A stretch of DNA of 64,000 bases from Marinomonas sp. TW1 (lineage in GTDB: Bacteria > Pseudomonadota > Gammaproteobacteria > Pseudomonadales > Marinomonadaceae): contig NZ_JSEE01000014.1 of the NCBI RefSeq assembly GCF_001625355.1, forward strand, positions 1-64,000, written 5' to 3'. Position 1 is the stretch's first letter. Each line of letters starts with the position of its first letter. Position numbers and translations under genes: made by a program. The notes beneath the pieces were generated by a model. The model saw only the letters and a program-made list of their open reading frames with translations, searched no databases and was not told the DNA's origin. Shown piece after piece: positions 35,317-47,546 of this stretch.

Positions 35317-37309
35317 TTATTGCCTTGATTCCCCGAAACTGGATTGGAGCGCCGACGGTGCGCCCATTTCCAGTGAATTTGATGATGTCTACTTCGATCG
35401 AGAGTCCGGTTTAGAAGAAACACGATATGTATTCTTAAAGCATAATCATTTGCCTGAACGTTGGTCTGCCATGCAACAAGACCATTTTGTGATTGCGGAA
35501 ACGGGCTTTGGCACAGGGTTAAATTTTCTATGCGCTTGGCAGAGCTTTATCGAAAACGCGCCGATCGATAGGCAATTGCATTTCATCTCGGTTGAAAAGT
35601 TTCCAATGAGCAAAGATGCCTTGTGCTCCGCGCTCAAAATGTGGCCGTCACTACAAGCCTACAGTGATGAGCTCATCGCTGCGTATCCTGAACTTTGCCA
35701 TGGTTTACACCGCATTCAGCTTGCCCAAGGCCGGATCCAACTCTCCTTATGGTTTGGCGAAGCCGAGGACGGTTTCACCGCCCTTGACGCCGATGTGGAC
35801 GCCTGGTTTTTGGATGGCTTCGCCCCGAGTAAAAACCCGGAAATGTGGAGTGACAAACTCTTTCACCACATTCACCGACTGAGTCATCAAGGCACCACGT
35901 TTGCCACGTTTACCGCCGCCGGCCTTGTTCGTCGCGGTTTACAAAAAGTGGGATTTGAAGTGCATAAAGTAAAAGGCTTTGGTCATAAAAGAGAAATGGC
36001 CATTGGCCTACTCCCTTATTCCGCCTCACTGCCAGAACGCATGTCACAAGGCCAAGCTTGGTTTAATGTCAGACCCAGCAAACCAAATCACATCACCAAG
36101 GTCTTAGTGGTTGGTTCAGGTTTAGCGGGAGCCAATACAGCCTATGCCTTAGCAAAACAAGGTGTAAAGGTAACCGTATGGGAACAAGATCACTTGGTTG
36201 CCAATCGGGCTTCAGGTAATCCTCAAGGTATGCTTTATCCCAAATTGGCTTCTCAGGACACACCGGTTAATCGCTTTTATCTCAGTGCTTTTTTACATGC
36301 TACACGACACTACCAACAGCTGGATCAAAAGAGCGCTTTTTGGGGTGCTTGTGGTTTAACGCAGATCCCAAAAAACGATCAAGAAAAGCAGCGTTTTGAA
36401 AAATTACTGAGAGGAAAACGTTACCCAGAATCCGTGTTACAAGCCTCTAAGGATAGAGACGATAGCCTTTATCTGCCCTTATCTGGCTGGGTGGCTCCAA
36501 ACCCTTTGTGTCAAACTTTGCTCGACCACCCAAATATCACGGTACAACTAAACACCCGTCTAGAAGCATTGATTGCCGTGACGGACCAAGCCAAACTCGA
36601 TCAAGGTGAGCGTTGGATCGCGAAGAATGGACAAGATCATGACGTCTTCTCTCATGTGGTGGTATGCACAGCGAATGACACGGACAAAATTGCCGCCATC
36701 CCTGAAACACCGGCTTACGCCATTCGAGGCCAAGTGGCCAACATCGCACTGTCCAAAGCACAACAAAGCTGTTTACAGGCCATCAACAGTGACAACTCAC
36801 TGAAGCTAGATAAGGTGTTGTGTGAATTTGGCTATGTTTCGCCACCACTGAACAATCAAGTTCATTTTGGTTCAACATACGATTTAAATGATCAAGACCA
36901 GACGGTGCGTCTTGAAGGCCATAAACGAAATATCAAAATATTAGAAAGCTTATTGAACTTACCCAGCGAAACTTTTAACCCAGAAGACTGCGAAGGACGT
37001 GTCTCGTTCCGTTGTGCGGTGCCCGACTACACGCCAATCATTGGTCCCATTCAATCGCCGCAGGCGTATCGGGAACATTATGCTCAACTGAGTCGAAATG
37101 CGAAGTGGCAATGCAATGACATTGCCGAAGACAGCAGCCAACTGTATTTAAACATCGGCCACGGCTCCCGAGGTTTGGTCTCTACACCTCTGAGTGGTCA
37201 ATATTTAGCAAGTTTAATTTTGGGTACACCTTCACCGTTGGAGCAAAAGGTCAGCCACATATTGCACCCTAGCCGCTTTTTAATTCGTGAAATGAAACGC
37301 AGTCAATAA
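35306..37309 (+). CDS. mnmC: Bifunctional tRNA wobble-uridine modification enzyme MnmC
   Basis: Completes 5-methylaminomethyl-2-thiouridine at tRNA position 34. The C-terminal FAD oxidase removes the carboxymethyl group and the N-terminal SAM methyltransferase adds the methyl group. The N-terminal domain (about 1-250) shows ETGFGTGLNFLCAW and DAWFLDGFAPSKNPEMW. The C-terminal domain starts at VLVVGSGLAGANTAYALA with the FAD-binding GxGxxG, followed by ASGNPQGMLYPKL, and ends with GHGSRGL. The frame opens with GTG inside the ppiA end; the 667-residue length is normal. Confidence 0.95.
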   Translation: MLNSYCLDSPKLDWSADGAPISSEFDDVYFDRESGLEETRYVFLKHNHLPERWSAMQQDHFVIAETGFGTGLNFLCAWQSFIENAPIDRQLHFISVEKFPMSKDALCSALKMWPSLQAYSDELIAAYPELCHGLHRIQLAQGRIQLSLWFGEAEDGFTALDADVDAWFLDGFAPSKNPEMWSDKLFHHIHRLSHQGTTFATFTAAGLVRRGLQKVGFEVHKVKGFGHKREMAIGLLPYSASLPERMSQGQAWFNVRPSKPNHITKVLVVGSGLAGANTAYALAKQGVKVTVWEQDHLVANRASGNPQGMLYPKLASQDTPVNRFYLSAFLHATRHYQQLDQKSAFWGACGLTQIPKNDQEKQRFEKLLRGKRYPESVLQASKDRDDSLYLPLSGWVAPNPLCQTLLDHPNITVQLNTRLEALIAVTDQAKLDQGERWIAKNGQDHDVFSHVVVCTANDTDKIAAIPETPAYAIRGQVANIALSKAQQSCLQAINSDNSLKLDKVLCEFGYVSPPLNNQVHFGSTYDLNDQDQTVRLEGHKRNIKILESLLNLPSETFNPEDCEGRVSFRCAVPDYTPIIGPIQSPQAYREHYAQLSRNAKWQCNDIAEDSSQLYLNIGHGSRGLVSTPLSGQYLASLILGTPSPLEQKVSHILHPSRFLIREMKRSQ

Positions 37310-37313
37310 CATT

Positions 37314-37376
37314 AAAAAGCCTCTCTTTGCTTCTGACTCAAGGCTAGCCTTAGAGAAAGTAAAGTTGAGGCTTTTT
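37314..37376. terminator. Long hairpin, probable bidirectional terminator
   Basis: Outer arms AAAAAGCCTC (37314-37323) and GAGGCTTTTT (37367-37376) are exact complements. They enclose further complementary stretches, including the palindrome AAGGCTAGCCTT. It lies between convergent mnmC and the small unknown gene. Confidence 0.75.
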
Positions 37377-37394
37377 AAAAATGGCCAATTGGTT

Positions 37395-37724
37395 TTAGGA
37401 TTCAAACAGCTCGCAAGCACTCGGAATCAAATCGGCAAAACGCGTCGCGGTCTGTGGACGCATGACAATTTCATTCAGATTCGGCGACAAAGTCTGCAGC
37501 GTTTTACTGAGTTGTTGCAAACTCGGGTTCATTGGCTCATAAGGGTATTCATGATCCTGTAAACTCAGCTTATGCAGTTCGTCTAATTCATCTTGTAAAA
37601 TGGATTTCATGGCAAAAAAACGATCTTTTTGATCAATATCGTTGGTTTCCCAATAGGCATCTGAAAAACAGGCATTTAGTTCATAAAATATGTGCAATGC
37701 ATCAGCAACATTTTTTTTAGTCAT
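37395..37724 (-). CDS. Small hypothetical protein, 109 residues
   Basis: I do not recognise this family. It is an acidic, probably all-helical soluble protein with no signal peptide, cysteine motif or membrane segment. It has several aromatic residues near the N-terminus (IFYELNACFSDAYWE) and a central DELDELHKLSLQDHEYPYEP. ATG 37724 is chosen because GGAG lies 6 bp upstream; an in-frame start at 37748 would add eight residues. It is transcribed alone, opposite cysE, between a terminator hairpin and an intergenic promoter region. Confidence 0.7.
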   Translation of the reverse strand: MTKKNVADALHIFYELNACFSDAYWETNDIDQKDRFFAMKSILQDELDELHKLSLQDHEYPYEPMNPSLQQLSKTLQTLSPNLNEIVMRPQTATRFADLIPSACELFES

Positions 37725-37829
37725 ATTATCTCCAACTTTGTTGAGCAATCTAACACTTGCCCCTTGTAATGTTTAACCCTAACCTTATAACCTACATTCT
37801 AAACTTGAATTAACATAGGTGAATACCCC

Positions 37830-38666
37830 TTGAGCGCATCAATGAGTCATGCTGTGACATCTGACAATTTATGGCAATCTTTACAGGCTGAAGCTAAAAA
37901 GCTAGCCCAAGATGAACCCATTCTGGCCAGTTATTTTAATACCACCATATTACGTCATGACTCTTTGTGTTCCGCGTTAAGTTTTTTGCTCGCCAGCAAG
38001 TTAGACAGCATTTCCATCCCCGCCATGGTGTTACGCGAAGTTTTCGAAGAAGCCATGGCCGATACTCACTCTGGCATTGTCCGCTGCATCGAGCAAGACA
38101 TTTTAGCGATTAATGAACGTGATGCCGCTTGCGACGGCTTCACCACGCCACTGCTATTTTTCAAAGGCTTCCACGCGTTGCAGACCTATCGAGTCGCCAA
38201 CTGGCTATGGAAAAATAATAGAAGAAGCTTGGCATTATATCTACAAGGCCAAATGTCGATGGCATTCAGTGTCGATATTCACCCAGCGGCCACCATAGGC
38301 TGTGGTGTCATGCTTGACCACGCCACAGGCTTAGTGGTCGGTGAAACCTGTGTCATTGAGGACAACGTGTCTATCCTGCAATCGGTTACCCTTGGCGGTA
38401 CCGGCAAAGAGCATGGCGACCGTCACCCTAAAATACGCTCAGGCGTGTTAATCGGTGCAGGTGCGAAAATTCTTGGCAACATTGAAGTAGGTGAAGGGGC
38501 GAAAGTGGGCGCTGGTAGCGTGGTACTAGAACCCGTTGAACACCACACCACAGTCGCTGGCGTTCCAGCAAAAGTGGTTGGTCGAAACACTGAGGAAGAA
38601 CCTGCCTTGGTGATGGATCATAACATCAACCATTGCTTACGAGATTGCGATAAAACAACGTCTTGA
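37830..38666 (+). CDS. cysE: Serine O-acetyltransferase CysE
   Basis: Acetylates serine with acetyl-CoA, the first step to cysteine. It is a 278-residue protein of the long enterobacterial type. The N-terminal helical domain (about 1-140) is followed by a left-handed beta-helix of hexapeptides: DIHPAATIGCGVMLDHATGLVVGE, split here across two motifs, then TLGGTGKEHGDRHPKI (catalytic histidine region) and GAKILGNIEVGEGAKVGAGSVV. The frame opens at TTG 37830 with AGGTG 8 bp upstream; ATG 37842 is an alternative. Confidence 0.95.
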   Translation: MSASMSHAVTSDNLWQSLQAEAKKLAQDEPILASYFNTTILRHDSLCSALSFLLASKLDSISIPAMVLREVFEEAMADTHSGIVRCIEQDILAINERDAACDGFTTPLLFFKGFHALQTYRVANWLWKNNRRSLALYLQGQMSMAFSVDIHPAATIGCGVMLDHATGLVVGETCVIEDNVSILQSVTLGGTGKEHGDRHPKIRSGVLIGAGAKILGNIEVGEGAKVGAGSVVLEPVEHHTTVAGVPAKVVGRNTEEEPALVMDHNINHCLRDCDKTTS

Positions 38667-38690
38667 GGTTTTACAGAACCACCGTTAAAC

Positions 38691-38722
38691 AAAATAACGA
38701 CCTCACATGAGGTCGTTATTTT
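38691..38722. terminator. Bidirectional intrinsic terminator
   Basis: A 14-bp perfect stem AAAATAACGACCTC / GAGGTCGTTATTTT with a 4-base loop lies between convergent cysE and yheU. Its right arm includes the end of yheU. Confidence 0.9.
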
Positions 38723-38939
38723 CCAATGCTGACTTAGACACCATGGTGATGGTTTCGCTTTCCGTATCAAATAACAATACGGCCTCGCCCGTCTGCAATA
38801 CGCGTAATGCCTGCTCACGCTTCTGAAGCGCCGATAACTCATAATTTCCGTAATCAGTCCCTTCTCTAGAGACTATGTCATCCAGAATATTTTCCAGTGT
38901 TTCTGTGGTCAGTGAATCATAAGGAATGAGTGTATCCAT
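38703..38939 (-). CDS. yheU: YheU family protein (UPF0270)
   Basis: A 78-residue protein of unknown function matching the YheU pattern: LIPYDSLTTETLENILDDIV, then SREGTDYGNYELSALQKR (the REGTDYG core) and LQTGEAVLLFD. Its start codon directly follows the stop of ligA, so the two are co-transcribed. Its 3' end forms part of a terminator hairpin. Confidence 0.9.
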   Translation of the reverse strand: MDTLIPYDSLTTETLENILDDIVSREGTDYGNYELSALQKREQALRVLQTGEAVLLFDTESETITMVSKSALENNDLM

Positions 38940-42081
<3,142 letters not shown>

Positions 42082-42147
42082 TACTCATTCCGAATTACAT
42101 TAAGTGAAAGTTGGATATATTATCAGACGAAGCGCATCAGTATTCAA

Positions 42148-43326
42148 TTATAAGGCCAGCTTGATCGTAAAAATCTCTTTACGATTTGTAACCACGTCCC
42201 GTTTTATGCCGATAATTTGACCTTTGGTCAAATCTGCATCCTGTAAATTGGCCAATTTTACGACAAGATCAACTTGCTCCACCTCAGCTAAGTTTACCGT
42301 CGGCATTAAAGCATCCAGGTTTGTTAACAGAATTGGACTTGCCAAATCCTGTGGTAATACTCTTTGTATAGCCACAGGCATTTTCTGTCCAGACACTTGA
42401 GCATACACTAAAAGCACATCATTTGGCTGCCATTGTCTGTCTGTTGCTTGCCAGGTTAATTGCACAGCAATCTGGTCAGTGATGATTGGGGCCAACGTTT
42501 GATAACTAATCTTACCAAGCTGTCTGGCTTTACGAATGGCTGCCAATAACGCCATTCGCTCTGCAGAATTAGGGTTATAACGAATGGCTTCTTGCCAAGC
42601 CAACACGGCGCCTAGGTAATTCGCTTGATCAAACTCAATGACGCCTTTTAAACCCAACGCATTCGGTTGATTCGGCGCGATCGCAAAAATACGTTGTAAG
42701 GCTTTTTCTAATGCTTCTGAACTTTGATTCTGGTTCGCGTAAAAAATCGCCTGAGCGTATTCCACCAACAAATTTAACCTATCCTGGCTGTCTGCTGGCA
42801 ATCTTTCTAAGGCTTTTTCAAATGCCAACACGGCCTTGGAATACTGACCTGCTTGTACTTCATCAACCGCTTCATAATACCAATCTTCAGCACGATCATA
42901 ACGACGGCTGCGATATTGCAAGAAGGCCGAAACTTGTGCTGGGGATAATGTCTCCGCCCCCATGGCTTGGTGGAATTGAACGTCTTTCGCATAACCTAAG
43001 TCTTGATAAAGACTAACGCTGCCGACAACGGCTAGGGTGAAAAACAACAACACACACCACTCTGCGAATCGGCCCTGAACAGCTGAACTAAAACTTACCT
43101 TTGTTTGACTCACTTTTTTTTCAAATGCTAAATCCGCCGTTAACTGCTGAGATTCCTCATCTGAAAGTTGACCTAATTGCGTCTCATCTGCAATTTCAGT
43201 TTGGCGAAGGTCGAAAAACGCCTCATGAGTTTGATCATCTAATGTTTGCTGTCGACCTAAATACCAAAAAAAATAGCCAAAGCAGCTTATTAACAAAGTG
43301 ATTATGAGGAGACTTGCTAACATCAT
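42148..43326 (-). CDS. ccmI: Cytochrome c biogenesis protein CcmI (CycH)
   Basis: Chaperone that captures apocytochrome c for haem attachment. The 392-residue protein has two membrane helices (about 3-20 and 89-107), a cytoplasmic loop between them, then TPR-like helical repeats (about 150-265). The repeats are marked by QAGQYSKAVLAFEKALERLP and KGVIEFDQANYLGAVLAWQE. A C-terminal beta-rich domain follows. It is the last gene of the ccm operon; its start overlaps the end of ccmH by four bases. Confidence 0.92.
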   Translation of the reverse strand: MMLASLLIITLLISCFGYFFWYLGRQQTLDDQTHEAFFDLRQTEIADETQLGQLSDEESQQLTADLAFEKKVSQTKVSFSSAVQGRFAEWCVLLFFTLAVVGSVSLYQDLGYAKDVQFHQAMGAETLSPAQVSAFLQYRSRRYDRAEDWYYEAVDEVQAGQYSKAVLAFEKALERLPADSQDRLNLLVEYAQAIFYANQNQSSEALEKALQRIFAIAPNQPNALGLKGVIEFDQANYLGAVLAWQEAIRYNPNSAERMALLAAIRKARQLGKISYQTLAPIITDQIAVQLTWQATDRQWQPNDVLLVYAQVSGQKMPVAIQRVLPQDLASPILLTNLDALMPTVNLAEVEQVDLVVKLANLQDADLTKGQIIGIKRDVVTNRKEIFTIKLAL

Positions 43327-43724
43327 TTGCTTCCCCTACCACGGTTTTTCATCAGTACGGCCACAAACAACACGACACCACCCAATAGCAGAATAAAGGG
43401 ACCATACCAGAGCAAAAAAGTGGCGGGGGTATTTTGTGGTCGGTAAAGTACAAAGGTGCCATAACGTGCGACCATGTAATCCACTATTTCTTGATCGGTT
43501 TTGCCTGATTCAATCATGTTGTGTACTTGCTGTCTTAAGTCCACAGAAATACCTGAATTAGAATCAGCAAGGTTTTGATTTTGACACTTTGGACAACGTA
43601 ATTCTTTAATCAAGCTTTGATAACGCACTTGATTCAGTTCAGAACGGAAGGTCATTCGCTCTTCTGCGAACGTAGTATTCACCAGACCCAATAAAACCAA
43701 GCCGATTAGGAGTTGTTTCATCAT
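43323..43724 (-). CDS. ccmH: Cytochrome c maturation protein CcmH (CycL)
   Basis: Membrane-anchored thiol oxidoreductase that keeps apocytochrome CxxCH thiols reduced. It has a signal peptide or anchor (MMKQLLIGLVLLGLVNTTFA), the redox motif LRCPKCQNQNLADSN with C-P-K-C, and one C-terminal membrane helix (about 105-125). ATG 43724 is chosen; it shares one base with the ccmG stop (TGATG), and AAGGCG lies upstream. The longer frame from 43751 would add nine residues in front of the signal peptide. Confidence 0.95.
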   Translation of the reverse strand: MMKQLLIGLVLLGLVNTTFAEERMTFRSELNQVRYQSLIKELRCPKCQNQNLADSNSGISVDLRQQVHNMIESGKTDQEIVDYMVARYGTFVLYRPQNTPATFLLWYGPFILLLGGVVLFVAVLMKNRGRGSK

Positions 43725-44230
43725 CACAAATACGCCTTGATCACTTGCCAACTTTGCGCATTCAAAACACCCTGTAATCGATAAGCAATTTTCCCTTCTG
43801 CATTGACCACAAACGTTTCTGGTGCACCCGTCACCCCCATATCTAAACCAAATTGACCTAACTCATCCATCAGCACCAAAGTATAGGGATTGCCTTTGTC
43901 TCGTAACCATTGCCTCGCCGCGGCTTGTTGGTCTTTGTAGTCAATGCCAATGATGGTCACCCCTTGCTCAGCTAAGGTCATTAAATACGGATGTTCAACA
44001 TGACAAGATGGACACCAAGTCCCCCAAAAATTAATTAAATATGAGCCTTTAGGTAAGTCGTCCGTCTGTTTGATCTGTTCTCCCTTCAACGTCACTAACT
44101 GAAACTGAGGAACAGGCTGACCAATCAAAGCCGATGGCATGTATTGGGTGTCTTTACCCAATAGAAAATAGAACACAACACCCAAAACTAAGAACACCAG
44201 AAAAGGCAAAAATAATACAATGCGTTTCAT
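43724..44230 (-). CDS. ccmG: Thiol:disulfide interchange protein CcmG/DsbE
   Basis: Periplasmic thioredoxin-like reductant for cytochrome c maturation, anchored by an N-terminal helix (about 4-23). The active site WCPSC lies in NFWGTWCPSCHVEHPYL (about residues 69-85), and the acidic GTWC/E region and cis-proline TGAPETFVV typical of the family are present. Length of 168 is normal. It overlaps ccmF by one base at its start and ccmH at its end. Confidence 0.96.
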   Translation of the reverse strand: MKRIVLFLPFLVFLVLGVVFYFLLGKDTQYMPSALIGQPVPQFQLVTLKGEQIKQTDDLPKGSYLINFWGTWCPSCHVEHPYLMTLAEQGVTIIGIDYKDQQAAARQWLRDKGNPYTLVLMDELGQFGLDMGVTGAPETFVVNAEGKIAYRLQGVLNAQSWQVIKAYL

Positions 44231-46182
44231 TATGCTTTCTTCCTTTTCTGTCGATAACGTTTATCGAAAGCCGCTAACATCCCACCCAGCACCATCAGTA
44301 AGCCACCTAACCAGATCCAACGCACAAAGGATTTAATATGGATACGAACGCCCCAAGCACCGTCTTCCAGCTTTTCACCTAATGAAAGGTATAAATCACG
44401 AGTGAAACCAGCGCCTAATGCGGCTTCCGTCATGACTTGTTGTCGGGTCGTAAAAAAACGTTTTTCTGGGTGCAAATCGGCTACCAGATGACCTTGCTGA
44501 TAGACCTGAAAATGGCCTCGATCGGACAGATAATTCGGTCCTTTTATCAATTCCATGGAATCAAACACAAACACATAGCCACCAACTTCAGCTTGACCGC
44601 CCGGCGACATTTTCAACATGGTCTCATGACTGTTCACACTCACCATGATGACGCCGACCAAACTGATCGCCATACCGAAATGCGCAATCACCATAGCGTA
44701 ATAACGACTTGGTAAGGTTCGCCACTGATTAAGCCTTTGCTTTCCGGCCATAAATTGCTTATTGAACCAATCCAGCAAGGTCATAGACATCACCCAAAAA
44801 GCCACGCTCAAACTGCACCAAGTAAGCCAATCAAACGTCTGCCAAAACACAATCGTTGCCGCCAAACCCATTGATAGCAGAGCAGCTCCCAATATAGGTA
44901 TCCACCAAGAAGCCAATTTCGTGTGATGCCATTTAGAAAAAGGCCCGATCGCCATAAACACCATCAGACATAAAGCAATAGGACCAAACACCGCATTAAA
45001 ATATGGCGCTCCGACGGAAATTCGCCCCATACCTAAAGCATCAAATAAAAGTGGGTACAAGGTGCCTAATAGAACGGTTAACGTCAGTACGCTCAATAAA
45101 ATATTATTTAACAATAACCAAGCTTCTCGGCCACTGAAACCAAAGTTCACTGACGAACGCACTTGCCCCGCTCGCAAAGCATAAAGCAGTAAACTGCCAC
45201 CCACTAAGACAACCAATAAAGCCAGAATAAACACGCCTCGGGTTGGATCAGCGGCAAAAGCATGAACCGACGTTAATACGCCAGAACGAACAAGAAATGT
45301 CCCAAGCAACGACAAACTAAAGGTAAAAATGGCCAGCAATACCGTCCAACTTTTAAACACACCACGTTTTTCCGTTACCACTAATGAATGCAGCAAAGCC
45401 GTGCCGGCTAACCAAGGCATAAAGGAGGCATTTTCAACTGGGTCCCAAAACCACCAGCCCCCCCAACCTAGTTCGTAATACGCCCACCAGCTTCCTAACG
45501 TAATCCCTAAGGTTAATGAAGCCCAAGCGGCCGCGGTCCAAGGGCGAGCCCAACGCGCCCAATAAGCGTTTAAATTCCCGGTTATCAAAGCCACCACAGC
45601 AAAGGCGAACGCCACTGAGAAACCGACATAGCCCATGTATAAAATAGGCGGGTGTAGAATTAAGCCAATATCTTGCAATAAGGGATTTAAATCGCCTCCA
45701 CTAGTCGGCACATCGGGCAGAATCCGCACAAAAGGCGACGAAGTAAACAACAGAAACGCCAAAAAGCCACTCGCCACCCAACCTAGCACTGACAGAACCA
45801 AGGGACCAATCGTCTGAGGTAAACTGTCTAATCTCAGCGCCACGGCCAGACACCACAAGGCCAGAATCAAAACCCACAATAATAATGAGCCTTCATGTCC
45901 GCCCCAAACCGCACTAAACTTATATCGCAACGGTAAATCTACATTGGAATTTTGGCTAACGTATAAGACAGAAAAGTCGTCGGTGATAAACGCCCATGCC
46001 AGCAGTAAAAACGCAATTACCACCAGACACACCATAATATGAGTCAATGGACGTGCGGTATTGAGTAACAATCGGCTTTGACGGAAATAGCCGACCATAG
46101 GCAATGTCGCCAATGCGACGGCAAAAAACAAAGCGAGAATAAGAGAAAACTGACCAATTTCGGGAAACATAAACCGCGTCAC
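44230..46182 (-). CDS. ccmF: Cytochrome c haem lyase subunit CcmF
   Basis: Polytopic inner-membrane protein of 650 residues (about 15 membrane helices) that joins haem to apocytochrome c with CcmH/CcmI. The tryptophan-rich WWD motif is visible as GSWWAYYELGWGGWWFWDPV, with the flanking conserved histidines (GGHEGSLLLWV upstream, ALLHSLVVTEKRG downstream). A large periplasmic loop and final helix close the protein. Start and stop are tightly packed with ccmE (7-bp gap) and ccmG. Confidence 0.97.
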   Translation of the reverse strand: MTRFMFPEIGQFSLILALFFAVALATLPMVGYFRQSRLLLNTARPLTHIMVCLVVIAFLLLAWAFITDDFSVLYVSQNSNVDLPLRYKFSAVWGGHEGSLLLWVLILALWCLAVALRLDSLPQTIGPLVLSVLGWVASGFLAFLLFTSSPFVRILPDVPTSGGDLNPLLQDIGLILHPPILYMGYVGFSVAFAFAVVALITGNLNAYWARWARPWTAAAWASLTLGITLGSWWAYYELGWGGWWFWDPVENASFMPWLAGTALLHSLVVTEKRGVFKSWTVLLAIFTFSLSLLGTFLVRSGVLTSVHAFAADPTRGVFILALLVVLVGGSLLLYALRAGQVRSSVNFGFSGREAWLLLNNILLSVLTLTVLLGTLYPLLFDALGMGRISVGAPYFNAVFGPIALCLMVFMAIGPFSKWHHTKLASWWIPILGAALLSMGLAATIVFWQTFDWLTWCSLSVAFWVMSMTLLDWFNKQFMAGKQRLNQWRTLPSRYYAMVIAHFGMAISLVGVIMVSVNSHETMLKMSPGGQAEVGGYVFVFDSMELIKGPNYLSDRGHFQVYQQGHLVADLHPEKRFFTTRQQVMTEAALGAGFTRDLYLSLGEKLEDGAWGVRIHIKSFVRWIWLGGLLMVLGGMLAAFDKRYRQKRKKA

Positions 46183-46189
46183 AATGTCC

Positions 46190-46636
46190 TTAATAAGATG
46201 ATTCTGAAGTCATTTGACGAGACTTTAATGCGTCCGTCACCTCTGGTGGCATGTACTTTTCATCGTGTTTTGCTAACACTTCAGAAGCCTCAAAGACACC
46301 GTCTGCTCTGAGTTTCCCAAGGGCAACAACCCCTTGTCCTTCGCGAAACAAATCGGGCAAAATGCCTGTATATTCAATACGTAATGAGTGCTGAAAGTCC
46401 GTCACATTAAAGGCCAAAGTGAGACTATCAGGTTGACGAGCCAAACTCCCTTCCACCACCATGCCACCGGCGCGAATCGTCGTCTCTAGGGGCGCCTCAC
46501 CAGCGGCGATCTGAGCAGGAGAATAGAAGAGATTGATATTTTGCTGTAACGCATACAATACCAACCCCAAAGCAGAAGCCAGCAAAGAAACAATCAACAC
46601 GATAAACAACAAACGCTTACGACGGACCGCATGCAT
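46190..46636 (-). CDS. ccmE: Periplasmic haem chaperone CcmE
   Basis: Receives haem covalently on a histidine and passes it to CcmF. The 148-residue protein has an N-terminal anchor helix (about 9-29) and an OB-fold domain with [37 protein letters not shown] and the haem-binding end [12 protein letters not shown] (His near residue 124, with Tyr four residues on). It is preceded by ccmD with a 3-bp gap. Confidence 0.96.
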   Translation of the reverse strand: MHAVRRKRLLFIVLIVSLLASALGLVLYALQQNINLFYSPAQIAAGEAPLETTIRAGGMVVEGSLARQPDSLTLAFNVTDFQHSLRIEYTGILPDLFREGQGVVALGKLRADGVFEASEVLAKHDEKYMPPEVTDALKSRQMTSESSY

Positions 46637-46639
46637 ACT

Positions 46640-46810
46640 TTATTGATCTCTCAAAAAACGTTTATGCAACTGACGTCGCACTTTACGACGCTCGCGTAAA
46701 CTCAGAAGAATGAAGGCCACCAGCATCGAACTACTTATTCCGTAAGCAGACCACACATACAATCCATGTTTACCCATGATGAAAAAATCTGCGACACTAT
46801 CAAATGCCAT
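46640..46810 (-). CDS. ccmD: Haem exporter accessory protein CcmD
   Basis: Small 56-residue membrane protein read directly from the minus strand: it begins MAFDSVADFFIMGKHGLYVW and has one helix (about residues 17-37) followed by the basic RERRKVRRQLHKRFLRDQ tail. The FxMGKHGxYVWxxY start is the CcmD hallmark. It overlaps the 3' end of ccmC by 11 bp and ends 3 bp before ccmE. AGGTG precedes the ATG. CcmD binds CcmC and CcmE and helps release holo-CcmE. Confidence 0.93.
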   Translation of the reverse strand: MAFDSVADFFIMGKHGLYVWSAYGISSSMLVAFILLSLRERRKVRRQLHKRFLRDQ

Positions 46811-47546
46811 CACTTAGCACCTCTTGCTTTAGCCATTGAGTTCTCGCTTCACGCCGCATAATCTCGGTTTGCATTCGCCACATAATCACCGCGGCAGTCA
46901 ATAAATACAGCCCTATCACAGCAAACAATAAAGGCAACCACATAGCCATTGGCATACTGGGCGGCTCAGTAATCGAAAACGTCGCCCCTTGATGTAACGT
47001 ATTCCACCACTCTACAGAGTATTTAATGATGGGTAAGTTCAATAATCCTACTACACTGACCACGGCTGCGGCTTTGTCTGCTAAGGGCCTTTCTTCCAAT
47101 GCTGACTGCACGGCGATGACCCCCATGTATAAGAACAACAAAACCAAAACAGACGTTAATCTGGCATCCCAGACCCACCAAGTTCCCCACGTCGGTTTTC
47201 CCCAAATTGAGCCGGTTAATAAGGCGGTAAACGCCATTAATGCCCCAAAAGGTGCCGCTGCCTGCAAGAATATGGGGGACATTTTGATTTGCCACACCAA
47301 ATACACGATGCCCGCTATTCCCATGGCAAAGTAACAAGACTGAGCTAGGATAGCGGCCGGCACATGCACATAAATAATACGAAAGCTGTTACCTTGTTGA
47401 TAATCCGGTGGTGCAATGGCCAATCCCCATACCATTGCCACCACCAAGCACAAACAAGCCAAGCAAAATAAAGGCTTTGGCCAAGCTTTAAAACGACCAT
47501 AAAACCACTTTGGTGACCCTAACCGATGAAACCAAGCCCAACTCAT
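46800..47546 (-). CDS. ccmC: Haem exporter permease CcmC
   Basis: Six-helix membrane protein (248 residues) that loads haem onto CcmE. The tryptophan-rich motif reads GKPTWGTWWVWDARLTS (about residues 130-146), with histidines in IIYVHVPAAILAQ and WWNTLHQGATFS. It shares one base with the end of ccmB, and ccmD starts within its final codons. Confidence 0.96.
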   Translation of the reverse strand: MSWAWFHRLGSPKWFYGRFKAWPKPLFCLACLCLVVAMVWGLAIAPPDYQQGNSFRIIYVHVPAAILAQSCYFAMGIAGIVYLVWQIKMSPIFLQAAAPFGALMAFTALLTGSIWGKPTWGTWWVWDARLTSVLVLLFLYMGVIAVQSALEERPLADKAAAVVSVVGLLNLPIIKYSVEWWNTLHQGATFSITEPPSMPMAMWLPLLFAVIGLYLLTAAVIMWRMQTEIMRREARTQWLKQEVLSDGI

